This document shows, piece after piece, positions 41,242 through 51,038 of a stretch of 57,987 nt of DNA. The translations under genes and the position numbers were made by a program. The notes under the pieces are model-generated. The model was not told the DNA's origin and did no database searches. It was given only the letters and a program-made list of their open reading frames with translations. The DNA lies in contig CAAEPE010000005.1 of NCBI GenBank assembly GCA_900757795.1, positions 1 to 57,987 of the forward strand, in the 5' to 3' direction. The stretch comes from an uncultured Phascolarctobacterium sp. GTDB lineage: Bacteria; Bacillota; Negativicutes; Acidaminococcales; Acidaminococcaceae. The stretch's first letter is position 1, and each line of letters starts with the position of its first letter.

Positions 41242-42194
41242 GCCAGACAAATATATATTTAGGCATTGATACCAGCTGTTATACTACATCCGTAGCTGCA
41301 CTTGCTGAAGATGGCAGTTTATTGGGTGAAGCACGTCAAATTTTATGCGTCAAGCCCGGTAACTGCGGTTTACAGCAATCGGAAATGGTTTTTCAGCATA
41401 CGCGCAATCTGCCGCGTTTAGTAGAAGAGGTTCTCGCTGGGAAGAATTATCAGCTGCAAGCGATTGGCGTCAGTGGCTATCCGCGTCCGTTGGAAAATTC
41501 TTATATGCCGGCATTTTTGGCTGGCATGAGTGTGGCTCGCAGCTTGGCTGCTGCCACTGGAGCAAAATTAGAAATTATCAGTCACCAAGAAAATCACTTG
41601 GAAGCTGGAATGTGGTCAGCAAACGGACCGCAGGCAGAGCGATTTTTATTGCTGCATGCCAGCGGCGGTACTACGGATATGCTTTTGGCAGAGCGTCAGG
41701 AAAACAGCCGTTACAAAATTACTGAGGTTGGCGGCAGTATGGATTTACACGCAGGCCAATTTATCGACAGAATCGGCGTGGCTTTAGGGTTGCAGTTTCC
41801 CACAGGTCCGGCGTTAGAAAAATTAGCCGCTACTGCCAAAGAAATGGTAGAGTTACCGGTTTCGGTGCGCAAGCTGCAGGTCAGCCTTTCCGGACCGTGT
41901 ACAGCGGCGCTGCGTAAACTGGAATCTGGCGCAGCACCGGCGGCTTTAGCTTTAGGTGTGGAATATGCTTTAGCAGAAACCTTTGCCAGAGTTCTGCGCA
42001 AAGGTGCGGATGAATTTGACGTAGATGATGTGCTGTTGGTAGGCGGTGTAAGCTCCAACGAATTTATTCGTCAGCATGTAAAAAATAAGCTGGCTAAATG
42101 TCGCGTGCGCTTGTGGGTGCCGGAAGCGCGGTTTAGCTGCGATAACGCAGTAGGCTGTGCGGCGTTTGCGCGGCGTTTGCACTACAATAAATAA
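41238..42194 (+). CDS. TsaD/Kae1-like ASKHA protein (O-sialoglycoprotein endopeptidase paralogue)
   Basis: ASKHA-fold protein related to the tRNA threonylcarbamoyl-transfer subunit TsaD. LGIDTSCYTTSVAALAEDG is the phosphate-1 loop; HQENHLEAGMWS aligns with the HMEGH metal site (H...H spacing kept); DGGTTD-type segment appears as SGGTTDMLLAE; and VLLVGGVSSNEFIRQHV closes the fold. At 318 aa it is shorter and more divergent than true TsaD, and sits beside nusB-xseA as a clostridial paralogue does. Whether it modifies tRNA is unknown. It starts within the nusB stop. Confidence 0.82.
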   Translation: MSQTNIYLGIDTSCYTTSVAALAEDGSLLGEARQILCVKPGNCGLQQSEMVFQHTRNLPRLVEEVLAGKNYQLQAIGVSGYPRPLENSYMPAFLAGMSVARSLAAATGAKLEIISHQENHLEAGMWSANGPQAERFLLLHASGGTTDMLLAERQENSRYKITEVGGSMDLHAGQFIDRIGVALGLQFPTGPALEKLAATAKEMVELPVSVRKLQVSLSGPCTAALRKLESGAAPAALALGVEYALAETFARVLRKGADEFDVDDVLLVGGVSSNEFIRQHVKNKLAKCRVRLWVPEARFSCDNAVGCAAFARRLHYNK

Positions 42195-42208
42195 TTAACT
42201 TTTTAGAT

Positions 42209-43486
42209 ATGATGCAGGATAAAACTTTTAGTGTTAGTGAAATCAACAAGTATATAAAGAATATGCTGGAAGGCGACTATGAGCTGCAAAATGTGCAGGT
42301 GCAGGGTGAAATCAGCAATTTTAAACGCTATCCCTCCGGTCACTGTTATTTTTCGCTAAAAGATGCCGGCGGCGTATTAAAATGTGTGCTTTTTCGGTTT
42401 AAGGCTATGAACCTGCGCTTTGAACCGAAAAATGGCGACAAGGTAGTGGCTGTTGGTAAAATTACAGTTTATGAACGCGATGGCGTTTATCAGCTTTATA
42501 CTGATTTGCTGCTTGCCCAAGGCGAAGGCGATTTAATGCAGCAGTATGAGCAGTTAAAGGAAAAGTTGTCCAAGGAAGGTTTGTTCGCTGAAGAACGCAA
42601 GCAAAAGCTGCCATTAAATCCGCGGCGCGTGGGTATTGTGACGTCGCCGGCAGGTGCGGCTGTGCGGGATATTATTTCTGTTGCCCGCAGACGTAATCTG
42701 GGTGTAAAGTTATATCTTTATCCTGTGCAGGTGCAGGGTGAGGATGCGTCTAAAGAAATTGCTGCGGCTATTAAATTTTTTAACGATAAGAAGCTGGCAG
42801 ATGTGCTGATTGTGGGACGCGGCGGCGGTTCTATTGAAGATTTGTGGGCTTTCAATGAAGAAGCTACTGTGCGGGCTGTGGCAGCAAGCAAAATACCAGT
42901 TATCAGCGCCGTGGGACACGAAACGGATTTTACTTTGTGCGACTTCGCCGCAGATAAAAGAGCGGCAACTCCGTCTCAGGCAGCGGAAATAGCTGTACCT
43001 GACATCAGTGTTTATCAGCAGCAGGTGCAGGCCTTAAAATTGCGTGCGCATCAAGCAATAATGCAAAATATTTTGACGGTACAGAAAAAAATAGAACGCT
43101 ATGGCGATTCGTGGGTGTTGCAAAATCCGCGCAGATTATATGAATTAAAAGAGCAGAAATTACTGCATTTAAAAAATTCATGGGTGTTTAAGGAACCGCA
43201 GAGTTTATTTGCACAGAAAACTCAAAGAGTGGACATGGATTTTGTGCAGCTGGTAAACTTGGTGCAGCAGCGCAAGCAAGAAGCAGAGCATAGACTGGCT
43301 CTAAATAAAGCAAAATTAGAAGCAATCAGTCCCTATGCTGTGTTCAAGCGTGGTTACAGCTGTGTGCGCAACAGTGAAAACCGGCTTATCAGCTCGGTGG
43401 AGCAGGTGCGCTGGGGCGAAGAAATTATTACTTCTCTTAATGATGGACAAATTGTTTCCGTGGTCCAAGAGGTGGAAAGGCGGTAA
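42209..43486 (+). CDS. xseA: Exodeoxyribonuclease VII large subunit
   Basis: Catalytic subunit of exonuclease VII, which degrades single-stranded DNA. FSVSEINKYIKNMLEGDYEL with VQVQGEISNFKRYPSGHCYFSLKD is the N-terminal OB-fold, and VGIVTSPAGAAVRDI, DVLIVGRGGGSIEDLWAFN, SAVGHETDFTLCDF form the catalytic part. The C-terminal third is coiled-coil. 425 aa. No strong ribosome binding site is visible, and ATG 42209 or 42212 can be used. Confidence 0.95.
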   Translation: MMQDKTFSVSEINKYIKNMLEGDYELQNVQVQGEISNFKRYPSGHCYFSLKDAGGVLKCVLFRFKAMNLRFEPKNGDKVVAVGKITVYERDGVYQLYTDLLLAQGEGDLMQQYEQLKEKLSKEGLFAEERKQKLPLNPRRVGIVTSPAGAAVRDIISVARRRNLGVKLYLYPVQVQGEDASKEIAAAIKFFNDKKLADVLIVGRGGGSIEDLWAFNEEATVRAVAASKIPVISAVGHETDFTLCDFAADKRAATPSQAAEIAVPDISVYQQQVQALKLRAHQAIMQNILTVQKKIERYGDSWVLQNPRRLYELKEQKLLHLKNSWVFKEPQSLFAQKTQRVDMDFVQLVNLVQQRKQEAEHRLALNKAKLEAISPYAVFKRGYSCVRNSENRLISSVEQVRWGEEIITSLNDGQIVSVVQEVERR

Positions 43487-43489
43487 ATA

Positions 43490-43747
43490 ATGGCGGTAAA
43501 AAAGATAGCGAAAAATATCAAGTTTGAGGATGCTTTGGTTGAACTTGAAAAACAGGTACACCTTTTAGAAAGCGGCGAGCTTTCTTTAGAAGAAAGTTTG
43601 GAGGTTTATAAATACGGCGTGGAACTAAGCAAGGTTTGCACTAGCAAGCTTGAGACAGTGAAGCAGGAAGTAGAAAAAATAGTAGTTACCGACAGTAATG
43701 ATTTTGGCTATGAAACAGAAGCATTCCAAGATTTGGAGGTAAAATAA
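43490..43747 (+). CDS. xseB: Exodeoxyribonuclease VII small subunit
   Basis: Regulatory partner of XseA. KFEDALVELEKQVHLLESGEL then SLEESLEVYKYGVEL are the conserved two-helix pattern. 85 aa; starts 3 bp after xseA. The overlap of the end with ispA's ATG (ends at 43747, ispA at 43748) shows tight coupling. Confidence 0.94.
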   Translation: MAVKKIAKNIKFEDALVELEKQVHLLESGELSLEESLEVYKYGVELSKVCTSKLETVKQEVEKIVVTDSNDFGYETEAFQDLEVK

Positions 43748-44623
43748 ATGGACTTTGCAGCATATTATGAAAATCAGCGTAAGCTGGTAGAAAATTTTTT
43801 AAAAAACCGTATTGCCAAAAAAGGTATTTCTAAGGTTGACGAGGCCATGGAGTACAGCCTTATGGCAGGCGGCAAGCGTATTCGCCCAATTTTGCTTATG
43901 GCGGCTGCGGAAGCAGTTGGCAAGAAGGGCTATAATTATCTGCCTGTGGCCTGCGGTTTGGAAATGATTCATACTTATTCTTTGATTCATGACGATTTGC
44001 CGTGTATGGACGACGACGATTATCGCCGCGGGCGTTTAACTAACCACAAGGTTTTTGGTGAGGCCATGGCAGTATTGGCTGGCGATGGACTTTTGACTTT
44101 GGCTTTTGAGGTTATGCTAGAACAGAAAAATGTAGAGTCTGATGCTTTGATTGAAACTGTCAGAGAAATGGCTATGTGCGCCGGTAATTATGGTATGGTT
44201 GGCGGACAAGGCTTGGATTTGGAATTTGAAGGCAAGCAGATTACGCCGGAGCAGCTGCGCAAGCTGCATGCCGGAAAAACGGGCGCGCTTTTTATTGCAG
44301 CCATTCGCGGCGGCGCGCATTTGGCAGGCGCAACCAGCGAGCAGCTTTTGGCTTTAACTAAATTTGCCGACCTTTTAGGTTTGGCTTTCCAAATTACCGA
44401 CGATATTCTTGATGTTGAGGGTACGGCGGAGGATTTAGGCAAACCTATAGGTAGCGACGAAAAAAATCATAAATCTACTTATGTAAGTCTTTATGGTTTA
44501 CAAGCAGCACATGAGCTGGCAGAAAAAACTGTTAATGAAGCGTTGGAGTGCTTAAATATTTTTGGCGATAATGCTGAACCCTTACGCCAAATTACCAAGA
44601 TGATGACAAAACGCAAAAATTAA
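43748..44623 (+). CDS. ispA: Farnesyl/geranyl diphosphate synthase
   Basis: trans-prenyltransferase making C15 (or C10/C20) allylic diphosphates for quinone, undecaprenol and related lipids. First aspartate-rich motif LIHDDLPCMDDDDYRRG; second DDILD; GGKRIRPIL near residue 40. 291 aa, the usual FPP synthase size. Product length cannot be fixed by eye. Precedes dxs, as in many bacteria, forming an isoprenoid pair. Confidence 0.92.
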   Translation: MDFAAYYENQRKLVENFLKNRIAKKGISKVDEAMEYSLMAGGKRIRPILLMAAAEAVGKKGYNYLPVACGLEMIHTYSLIHDDLPCMDDDDYRRGRLTNHKVFGEAMAVLAGDGLLTLAFEVMLEQKNVESDALIETVREMAMCAGNYGMVGGQGLDLEFEGKQITPEQLRKLHAGKTGALFIAAIRGGAHLAGATSEQLLALTKFADLLGLAFQITDDILDVEGTAEDLGKPIGSDEKNHKSTYVSLYGLQAAHELAEKTVNEALECLNIFGDNAEPLRQITKMMTKRKN

Positions 44624-44682
44624 GAAAAATGAATTATAAAATAGTAAACGCAAAAATTTAGGGAAAGGTATCGTGTCTGTCA

Positions 44683-46587
44683 ATGGATAATGAACAAGCT
44701 TTAGTGAAAAATAATATCTTAGATACTATCAATTCCCCTGCGGATGTGAAAAGGCTTTCTATACCGGAGCTTAAACAGCTGGCAGAAGAAATAAGACAAT
44801 TTTTAATCAGAGTTATTTCTAAGACCGGCGGCCATTTGGCTCCTAATTTGGGTGTAGTGGAGCTGAGTTTGGCGTTGCACAGAGTTTTTTCTACGCCCAA
44901 AGATAAAATTGTCTTTGACGTAGGCCACCAGTCTTATATTCATAAAATTGTTACCGGCAGACGCGAGAAGTTTGCAACTTTGCGCCAGTACGGAGGAATT
45001 TCCGGTTTTCCCAAATGTACGGAAAGCGAGCACGACGCTTTTGGTACGGGACATTCCAGCACTTCTATTTCTGCGGCCTTGGGTATGGCTGTGGCCAGAG
45101 ATTTACAGGGCGCAGATTATGATGTAGTAGCCGTTATCGGCGACGGTTCCATGACCGGCGGTATGGCTTTTGAAGCTTTGAACAACGCCGGTACGCTGCA
45201 TAAAAAAATGATTGTGGTACTCAATGATAATGAAATGTCTATTTCTAAAAATGTTGGTGCCATGAGCGAATATCTTTATCAGCTGCGTACCGGAGAAACC
45301 TACAATAAAATTAAAAACGATTTAGAGAGCTGGCTGAAAAATGTTGATTTTGGCAGTGACGTGCTGAAAGCAATGCGCCGTTTAAAAGGCAGCGTAAAAT
45401 ATTTAATGGTGCCAACCTCTATTTTTGAAGAATTAGGCTTTACTTATTTGGGACCGGTTGACGGCCATGATGTTGAAGGCTTGATTGATGTATTGCAGGC
45501 TGCCAGAAAAATCAACGGGCCTGTAATGGTGCATGTGCTTACGAAAAAAGGCAAGGGCTATAAGCCTGCGGAGGAAAGTCCTAATAAATTTCATGGAACC
45601 GGCCCTTACGAAATAGCTACAGGTAAAAAAATTACCAATCCCGATGCACCTATAACCTATACTGAGGTTTTTGGCAAGACGATTACGGAATTGGCGGATA
45701 CTGATAAAAAAATTGTTGGTATTACGGCGGCCATGCCGGACGGTACAGGACTTTCTACTTTTGCAAAGGCGCATCCGGAGAGATTTTTTGACGTGGGTAT
45801 TGCGGAGCAGCACGCAGTTACTTCGGCAGCCGGAATTGCTGCTGCGGGACTTAAGCCTGTGGCTGCCATTTATAGCTCTTTTTTGCAGCGTGCCTATGAT
45901 TCTGTGCTGCACGATATTTGTATTCAAAACCTGCATGTTACTCTGTGCTTGGATAGAGCAGGCCTTGTAGGTGATGACGGCTACACACATCACGGCGTTT
46001 TTGATTACGCTTATTTACGCAGTATTCCCAATATGACAATTATGGCTCCTAAGGATGAAAACGAGCTGCGTCACATGCTGAAAACAGCTGTTGATTTTGA
46101 CGGACCTATCAGTATTCGCTATCCCAGAGGCAGCGGTGTAGGCGTAGATATTTCTGAACCGCTGCACACTTTGCCAATAGGTAAAGCAGAGGTGCTGCGC
46201 GAGGGCCAAGATGTATGTATTTGGGCTATCGGCAGCATGGTGCAGAGCGCTTTGGACGCGGTGGCTGCTTTGAAAGAACAGGGAATTAGTGCAGGCGTAG
46301 TAAATATGCGCTTTGCCAAGCCTTTGGACAGCGAGCTTTTGTTTGAATGTGCCAAAAAATACGGCAAGATTGTTACCTTAGAGGAAGGCGTGCTGGCCGG
46401 CGGCGTGGGCAGCACCGTTTTAGAAGCGTTAAATAAGGAGCAGCTTTTGCAGCAATGCCGAGTGCTGACGCTGGGAATTCCTGATGAATTTGTGCTGCAT
46501 GGCGATAAAAAATTATTATTTAGAGATTTGTCGTTGGATGTGCCGTCCATTGTTAAGCAGACTGCGGAGTTGGTGAAGGGGAAATAA
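44683..46587 (+). CDS. dxs: 1-deoxy-D-xylulose-5-phosphate synthase
   Basis: First enzyme of the non-mevalonate isoprenoid pathway, joining pyruvate and glyceraldehyde-3-phosphate with thiamine diphosphate. GDGSMTGGMAFEALNNAG holds the cofactor GDG motif; DVGIAEQHAVTSAAGIA and the transketolase C-terminal domain follow. 634 aa. The GGGAAAGG site lies about 14 nt from the ATG, a rather long spacing. Next to ispA. Confidence 0.96.
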   Translation: MDNEQALVKNNILDTINSPADVKRLSIPELKQLAEEIRQFLIRVISKTGGHLAPNLGVVELSLALHRVFSTPKDKIVFDVGHQSYIHKIVTGRREKFATLRQYGGISGFPKCTESEHDAFGTGHSSTSISAALGMAVARDLQGADYDVVAVIGDGSMTGGMAFEALNNAGTLHKKMIVVLNDNEMSISKNVGAMSEYLYQLRTGETYNKIKNDLESWLKNVDFGSDVLKAMRRLKGSVKYLMVPTSIFEELGFTYLGPVDGHDVEGLIDVLQAARKINGPVMVHVLTKKGKGYKPAEESPNKFHGTGPYEIATGKKITNPDAPITYTEVFGKTITELADTDKKIVGITAAMPDGTGLSTFAKAHPERFFDVGIAEQHAVTSAAGIAAAGLKPVAAIYSSFLQRAYDSVLHDICIQNLHVTLCLDRAGLVGDDGYTHHGVFDYAYLRSIPNMTIMAPKDENELRHMLKTAVDFDGPISIRYPRGSGVGVDISEPLHTLPIGKAEVLREGQDVCIWAIGSMVQSALDAVAALKEQGISAGVVNMRFAKPLDSELLFECAKKYGKIVTLEEGVLAGGVGSTVLEALNKEQLLQQCRVLTLGIPDEFVLHGDKKLLFRDLSLDVPSIVKQTAELVKGK

Positions 46588-46588
46588 T

Positions 46589-47404
46589 GTGAAAAAAGAA
46601 CGACTTGATGCCTTACTTATGAACAGAGCGCTGTTTGAAAGCCGCGCTAAGGCGCAGGCTGCCATTATGGCAGGGCAGGTGCTGGTGAATGAGCAGAAAA
46701 TAGATAAGCCCGGCACGCCGGTAGCGCCGGACGTACAAATTCGCCTTTTAGGCAATAAGCTGCCCTTTGTCAGCCGCGGCGGTTTGAAGCTGGCTAAAGC
46801 ACTGCAAATTTTTCCTATCAGCGTTCAAGATAAAGTAGTAGCTGATATTGGCGCTTCCACCGGCGGCTTTACTGACTGCGCTTTGCAGAACGGAGCCGTT
46901 AAGGTTTACGCTATTGACGTTGGCTACGGACAGCTGGCGTGGAAGCTGCGCAGCGATCCGCGCGTAATCAACATGGAGCGTACCAATGTGCGCTATTTAG
47001 AGGCAGACAGCTTGCCGGAGCAAGTGGATGCAGCTACCATAGACGTGGCCTTTATTTCTTTGGATAAAATTTTGCCAGCGGTGCATAAAATTCTTAAAGC
47101 CGATGGTTTTGTTATTGCTCTAATCAAGCCGCAATTTGAGGCAGGCAAGGAAAATGTAGGAAAAAAAGGCGTGGTGCGTGACGCGCAAGTACATGAAGAT
47201 GTTATCAACAGAGTGATTGCCTTTGCTAAAGAAGAAGGCTTTGGCATTGCCGGTTTAGATTTTTCTCCTATTAAAGGACCGGAAGGCAATATTGAATATC
47301 TGCTGCATTTAACCTTAGGCAATGATGACGCTGTCAGCGCTGAATATGTAGCGGAACTGGTAGGTCGCAGTCACGGTGATTTAGATAAAAAGGCAGAGAG
47401 CTAA
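46589..47404 (+). CDS. tlyA: TlyA-family rRNA methyltransferase
   Basis: S4-domain plus Rossmann methyltransferase of the TlyA/YqxC family, which 2'-O-methylates rRNA in mycobacteria. RLDALLMNRALFESRAKAQA opens the S4 part; PFVSRGGLKLAKAL and DIGASTGGFTDCALQNGA form the SAM site, with IDVGYGQLAWKLR following. 271 aa, GTG start. Between dxs and nadK as in most Firmicutes. Also described as a haemolysin by old annotation; that is not supported by the sequence. Confidence 0.93.
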   Translation: MKKERLDALLMNRALFESRAKAQAAIMAGQVLVNEQKIDKPGTPVAPDVQIRLLGNKLPFVSRGGLKLAKALQIFPISVQDKVVADIGASTGGFTDCALQNGAVKVYAIDVGYGQLAWKLRSDPRVINMERTNVRYLEADSLPEQVDAATIDVAFISLDKILPAVHKILKADGFVIALIKPQFEAGKENVGKKGVVRDAQVHEDVINRVIAFAKEEGFGIAGLDFSPIKGPEGNIEYLLHLTLGNDDAVSAEYVAELVGRSHGDLDKKAES

Positions 47405-47405
47405 G

Positions 47406-48266
47406 ATGACAATAAAAAGATTAGCTATATTTCCTAATTTAAGTAAAGAAAAGGTTTGCATTGCTCTGCCGGAAATTGTGGAAATGTGCCGCGATTGGAA
47501 TTTAGAGCCGCTTTTGCCTAAGAATATTGCGGAAGAATATGATTGCGCTGCCTATGACCAGCAAAATCCGGCGACATTGCAAAATCTTGATGCGGCGGTG
47601 AGCCTTGGCGGAGACGGTACGCTGCTGCAAATGGCGCGCTATACTGTTCCCGCGCAGGTGCCTGCTTTTGGTATAAATTTTGGTAAGCTGGGATTTTTAG
47701 CGGAAATTGATTTGCCTGGTATGCGCAAAGCCATCAGCAGACTTTCGCAAGGAAAGTACACTATTGAAGAACGTAAAATGCTGCAAGCCAGCGTAATATT
47801 TAAGAATAAAGTTTTGACGACGACTCATGCTTTGAATGATTTGGTTTTGGCGAAAGGCATGTTCAGCAAGCTAGCACATTTAAATATGTATATTAACGGC
47901 AAGCCCTCCGGACGTTATGCGGCGGATGGTCTGATAATTTCTACAGCCACTGGTTCTACGGCATATTCTTTATCGGCGGGCGGGCCGTTGGTGATGCCGG
48001 AGCTGGATGTAAGTGTTATTACTCCGGTATGCGCCCATTCGCTGGCGGCGCGAGCGCTGGTAATTCCGCTTTCGGAGTGTATTGAACTTAAAGCAGTACC
48101 GGGCAGCGAGGAAATGATGCTGGCCTGCGACGGAGAAAACGTCATAGAAGTGGATAACGGAACGTTGGTGCGGATTGAGAAAAGTCCCTACACCATGAAA
48201 TTTATTCGTTTGACAAGCCGCGATTATTATCAGACCTGGCAGCAAAAGCTGATGCGCAATATATAA
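47406..48266 (+). CDS. nadK: NAD kinase
   Basis: Phosphorylates NAD to NADP. AVSLGGDGTLLQMAR carries the GGDGT motif; ALNDLVLAKG, YAADGLIISTATGSTAYSLSAGGP and PVCAHSLAARALVIP are conserved. 286 aa. Starts 2 bp after tlyA; together with tlyA, argR and recN in the standard order. Confidence 0.95.
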   Translation: MTIKRLAIFPNLSKEKVCIALPEIVEMCRDWNLEPLLPKNIAEEYDCAAYDQQNPATLQNLDAAVSLGGDGTLLQMARYTVPAQVPAFGINFGKLGFLAEIDLPGMRKAISRLSQGKYTIEERKMLQASVIFKNKVLTTTHALNDLVLAKGMFSKLAHLNMYINGKPSGRYAADGLIISTATGSTAYSLSAGGPLVMPELDVSVITPVCAHSLAARALVIPLSECIELKAVPGSEEMMLACDGENVIEVDNGTLVRIEKSPYTMKFIRLTSRDYYQTWQQKLMRNI

Positions 48267-48307
48267 ATGAAGAAAAGTTTAAGGATAAGCCAATGAGGTG
48301 ATAAACA

Positions 48308-48760
48308 ATGAAAATGACCAGACATGCAAAAATCAAAGAGATAATTGACAACAACAAAATAGAAACTCAAGAGGATTTAGCGTTAGCTTTGCGCCGTGAG
48401 GGTATCGAGGTTACCCAGGCCACGGTTTCCCGTGACATAAAGGAGTTGATGCTGGTGAAGGTGCCTGACGCTAATGGTCATTATCATTATGCTTATCCCA
48501 AGGAGCATGGCGTGATGCTGACTACGGAGCGCTTGGAGCGCACTTTTCATGATTCTATTGTCAGCGTGCGCGCTACGGAAAGCTGTTTGGTAGTAATTCA
48601 TTCGCTGCCGGGCGCTGCGCAGGCTGTGGCTTTTGCTTTGGATTATATGAAATGGCCGGAAATTTTGGGAACTATTGCCGGCGACGACACTATTTTTGTA
48701 GCTGTAGAAAGTCGAGAAGGCGTTATGACTTTGCTCAAACGCTTGCAGGAATATCGCTAA
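48308..48760 (+). CDS. argR: Arginine repressor
   Basis: Hexameric regulator of arginine metabolism. The N-terminal winged helix is visible in RHAKIKEIIDNNKIETQEDLA and GIEVTQATVSRDIKELMLVK. The C-terminal oligomerisation and arginine-binding part includes SLPGAAQAVAFALD and TIAGDDTIFV. 150 aa. Located between nadK and recN as in Bacillus (ahrC). Confidence 0.95.
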   Translation: MKMTRHAKIKEIIDNNKIETQEDLALALRREGIEVTQATVSRDIKELMLVKVPDANGHYHYAYPKEHGVMLTTERLERTFHDSIVSVRATESCLVVIHSLPGAAQAVAFALDYMKWPEILGTIAGDDTIFVAVESREGVMTLLKRLQEYR

Positions 48761-48773
48761 GGCGGGTGAGTAA

Positions 48774-50468
48774 ATGCTGCAATCTTTGCATGTTCATAAT
48801 TTTGCCTTGTTAGAGGATGCTCACGTAGATTTTACGCCAGGCTTTAACGTGTTTACAGGCGAAACAGGTGCAGGTAAATCTATTTTAATTGATGCTTTTG
48901 GTATAGTTTTGGGCGGACGTGCTTCAGTAGATTATGTACGCAGCGGTACCGAAGGACTTTGGGTGCAGGCTGTTTTTGATATTGCAAATCAGGAGAATAT
49001 CAAAAGCATTCTGCGGCAGCAAGGACTGGAGGCAGAGGACGATTTGTTTTTGAAAAGGCAGATCAGCGCTGCCGGAAAAAGCCGCGCGCTTATCAATGGT
49101 GTGCAGGTGCCGCTTACTGTGTTGAAGCAAATCGGTGCTCAGCTGGTAGATATTCACGGACAGCACGAAAATCAGGCTTTGCTCAAAGCAGAAGCACCGC
49201 TGCTGGTTACCGACGCCTTTGGCGGAGCAGCTTTACAGAAAGCTTTTGCAAATTATAAAGAAAAATATGAGGTTTATGCTGAGGCTAAGACGCATTTGGA
49301 GCAGCTGCAAAAGGATAATCAGGAACAGGATTTACTTATTGACCGCTATGCTTGGGAAATAAATGAGATTACTAACGCAAACCTAGTTGTGGGTGAAGAG
49401 GACGCTTTAGAGGATGAAGCGCGTTTGCTGCAAAATAGTGAAAGAATTATTAAAGCAGTTAATGCAGCCTATAATCAATTAGATGAAGCAGACGCAGTTT
49501 TATCGCGTTTGGCGAACGTGCGTGATGAATTGCAATACGCAGCTCGTTATGATGATAGGTTATCGGTCTTTGCCGAAGCAGTGGACAGCTCTTGGATAAA
49601 TTTGGACGACTGCCGCGGTGAGCTGGCTGCTTATCTAAGCCGCAGTGATTTTAACGAAGAGCGAGCTATACAAGTGCAGGAGCGTTTAGATACAATTTAT
49701 CGCCTGCAAAGAAAATATGGCGGCAGTACGCCAGCCGTTTTGGAATATTTACGAGTGACAGAAACAAAGCTGGAGCAGCTGCAAAATATTGCTGATGCTT
49801 TGGATAAAGCGCACAAGAATTTTACTTTGTCCGTAGCGGAGCTTGAAAAAGCAGCGGCAGTTTTGACTAAGGAGCGTAAGCAAAGTGGTGCTGCTCTTGG
49901 CAAGCAAATTACAGCGCATATTCGTGATTTGGCTATGCCTAACGGTAATTTTCAGATCGCCTTTGCGCCTTTGGAGCGTTTTACGCCTATGGGCAAGGAC
50001 GAAATCCGTTTTTTGTTCAGCGCTAATTTAGGCGAGCCTTTGAACGATCTAGAAAAGGTAGCCTCTGGCGGCGAATTAAGCCGTATTGCTTTGGCAATGA
50101 AAACTGTGCTAATGGACAAGGGTCAGGTTGGCACCATGGTTTTTGACGAGATAGATACCGGCGTGGGCGGCGTTACGGCACAAAAAATGGCGGAAAAAAT
50201 CGCTGCTATTGCTACGGTGGGACAGGTGCTGTGCATTACTCATCTGCCGCAGATTGCTGCCTTTGCCGATAATCACATTTATATTGAAAAGCAAAGTGCT
50301 AACGGACGAACGGCAACGGTACTTGTCGTTTTAGATTATAACGCGCGTTTGCAGGAATTGGTGCGCATGACTGCGGGTGATAGTGTTTCGCGCGCTGCTT
50401 ATGAAAGCGCAGCGGAGCTTTTACAAAGTGCCCAGGCCGCCAAAAATAAGCTGACTGCAAATAAATGA
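48774..50468 (+). CDS. recN: DNA repair protein RecN
   Basis: SMC-like ATPase for double-strand break repair. Walker A GETGAGKSIL near residue 30, a long central coiled coil, then the ABC signature VASGGELSRIALAMK and Walker B MVFDEIDTGVGG, with QVLCITHLPQIAAFAD. 564 aa. Starts 14 bp after argR. Confidence 0.97.
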   Translation: MLQSLHVHNFALLEDAHVDFTPGFNVFTGETGAGKSILIDAFGIVLGGRASVDYVRSGTEGLWVQAVFDIANQENIKSILRQQGLEAEDDLFLKRQISAAGKSRALINGVQVPLTVLKQIGAQLVDIHGQHENQALLKAEAPLLVTDAFGGAALQKAFANYKEKYEVYAEAKTHLEQLQKDNQEQDLLIDRYAWEINEITNANLVVGEEDALEDEARLLQNSERIIKAVNAAYNQLDEADAVLSRLANVRDELQYAARYDDRLSVFAEAVDSSWINLDDCRGELAAYLSRSDFNEERAIQVQERLDTIYRLQRKYGGSTPAVLEYLRVTETKLEQLQNIADALDKAHKNFTLSVAELEKAAAVLTKERKQSGAALGKQITAHIRDLAMPNGNFQIAFAPLERFTPMGKDEIRFLFSANLGEPLNDLEKVASGGELSRIALAMKTVLMDKGQVGTMVFDEIDTGVGGVTAQKMAEKIAAIATVGQVLCITHLPQIAAFADNHIYIEKQSANGRTATVLVVLDYNARLQELVRMTAGDSVSRAAYESAAELLQSAQAAKNKLTANK

Positions 50469-50477
50469 GGTGGAGAA

Positions 50478-51038
50478 ATGTTAAAAAAATTTCACGAGCC
50501 TGCTTTGGATGAAATTTATGTTGAGGGCAGCAATGAAGAAGTATTCAGCGGCCGTCTGCTAAAGGTACAGCGAGATCATGTAACACTGCCAAATGGCGCC
50601 GATACTACTCGCGAGTATATTAGTCATCCCGGAGCAGTGGCTATTGTGCCGATTTTAGCTGACGGTCGTGTGGTTTTAGTGAAGCAATGCCGCTATCCGT
50701 TAGGCACATTGCTGTGGGAAATTCCGGCAGGCAAGCTAGATCATGGCGAAGCAGAGGATAAGGATGAATGTGCACGCCGTGAGCTGAGCGAAGAAACTGG
50801 CTACGAGGCGTTGCATTGGCAATATTTACTTAGTATTGCTACAACTCCAGGCTTTTCTGATGAAATTATACATTTATATAAAGCGTGGGGTTTGAAAAAA
50901 TTTGCACAGCATACAGATGCGGACGAATTTATTGGTGTGCAGGCATTTTCTCCTGATGAATTACGCGCAATGATTGTTGCGGGAGAACTGTATGATGCCA
51001 AATCTTTGTGTGCTTTGTACGCAGCAGGTGTTTTGTAG
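50478..51038 (+). CDS. NUDIX hydrolase (ADP-ribose pyrophosphatase type)
   Basis: Likely cleaves ADP-ribose to AMP and ribose-5-phosphate. The PAGKLDHGE segment and CARRELSEETGY form the Nudix box, but between the Glu and the RE there are 9 residues (AEDKDECAR) rather than the usual 7. FSDEIIHLY follows as in ADP-ribose hydrolases. 186 aa. AGGTGG upstream. Directly followed by the EamA transporter (1-bp gap). Confidence 0.88.
   Translation: MLKKFHEPALDEIYVEGSNEEVFSGRLLKVQRDHVTLPNGADTTREYISHPGAVAIVPILADGRVVLVKQCRYPLGTLLWEIPAGKLDHGEAEDKDECARRELSEETGYEALHWQYLLSIATTPGFSDEIIHLYKAWGLKKFAQHTDADEFIGVQAFSPDELRAMIVAGELYDAKSLCALYAAGVL

Noticed and set aside
46589..47404. Haemolysin/toxin gene
   Set aside because: The TlyA label as haemolysin is historical. 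The S4 plus FtsJ-like methyltransferase architecture and the dxs-nadK context indicate an RNA methyltransferase.
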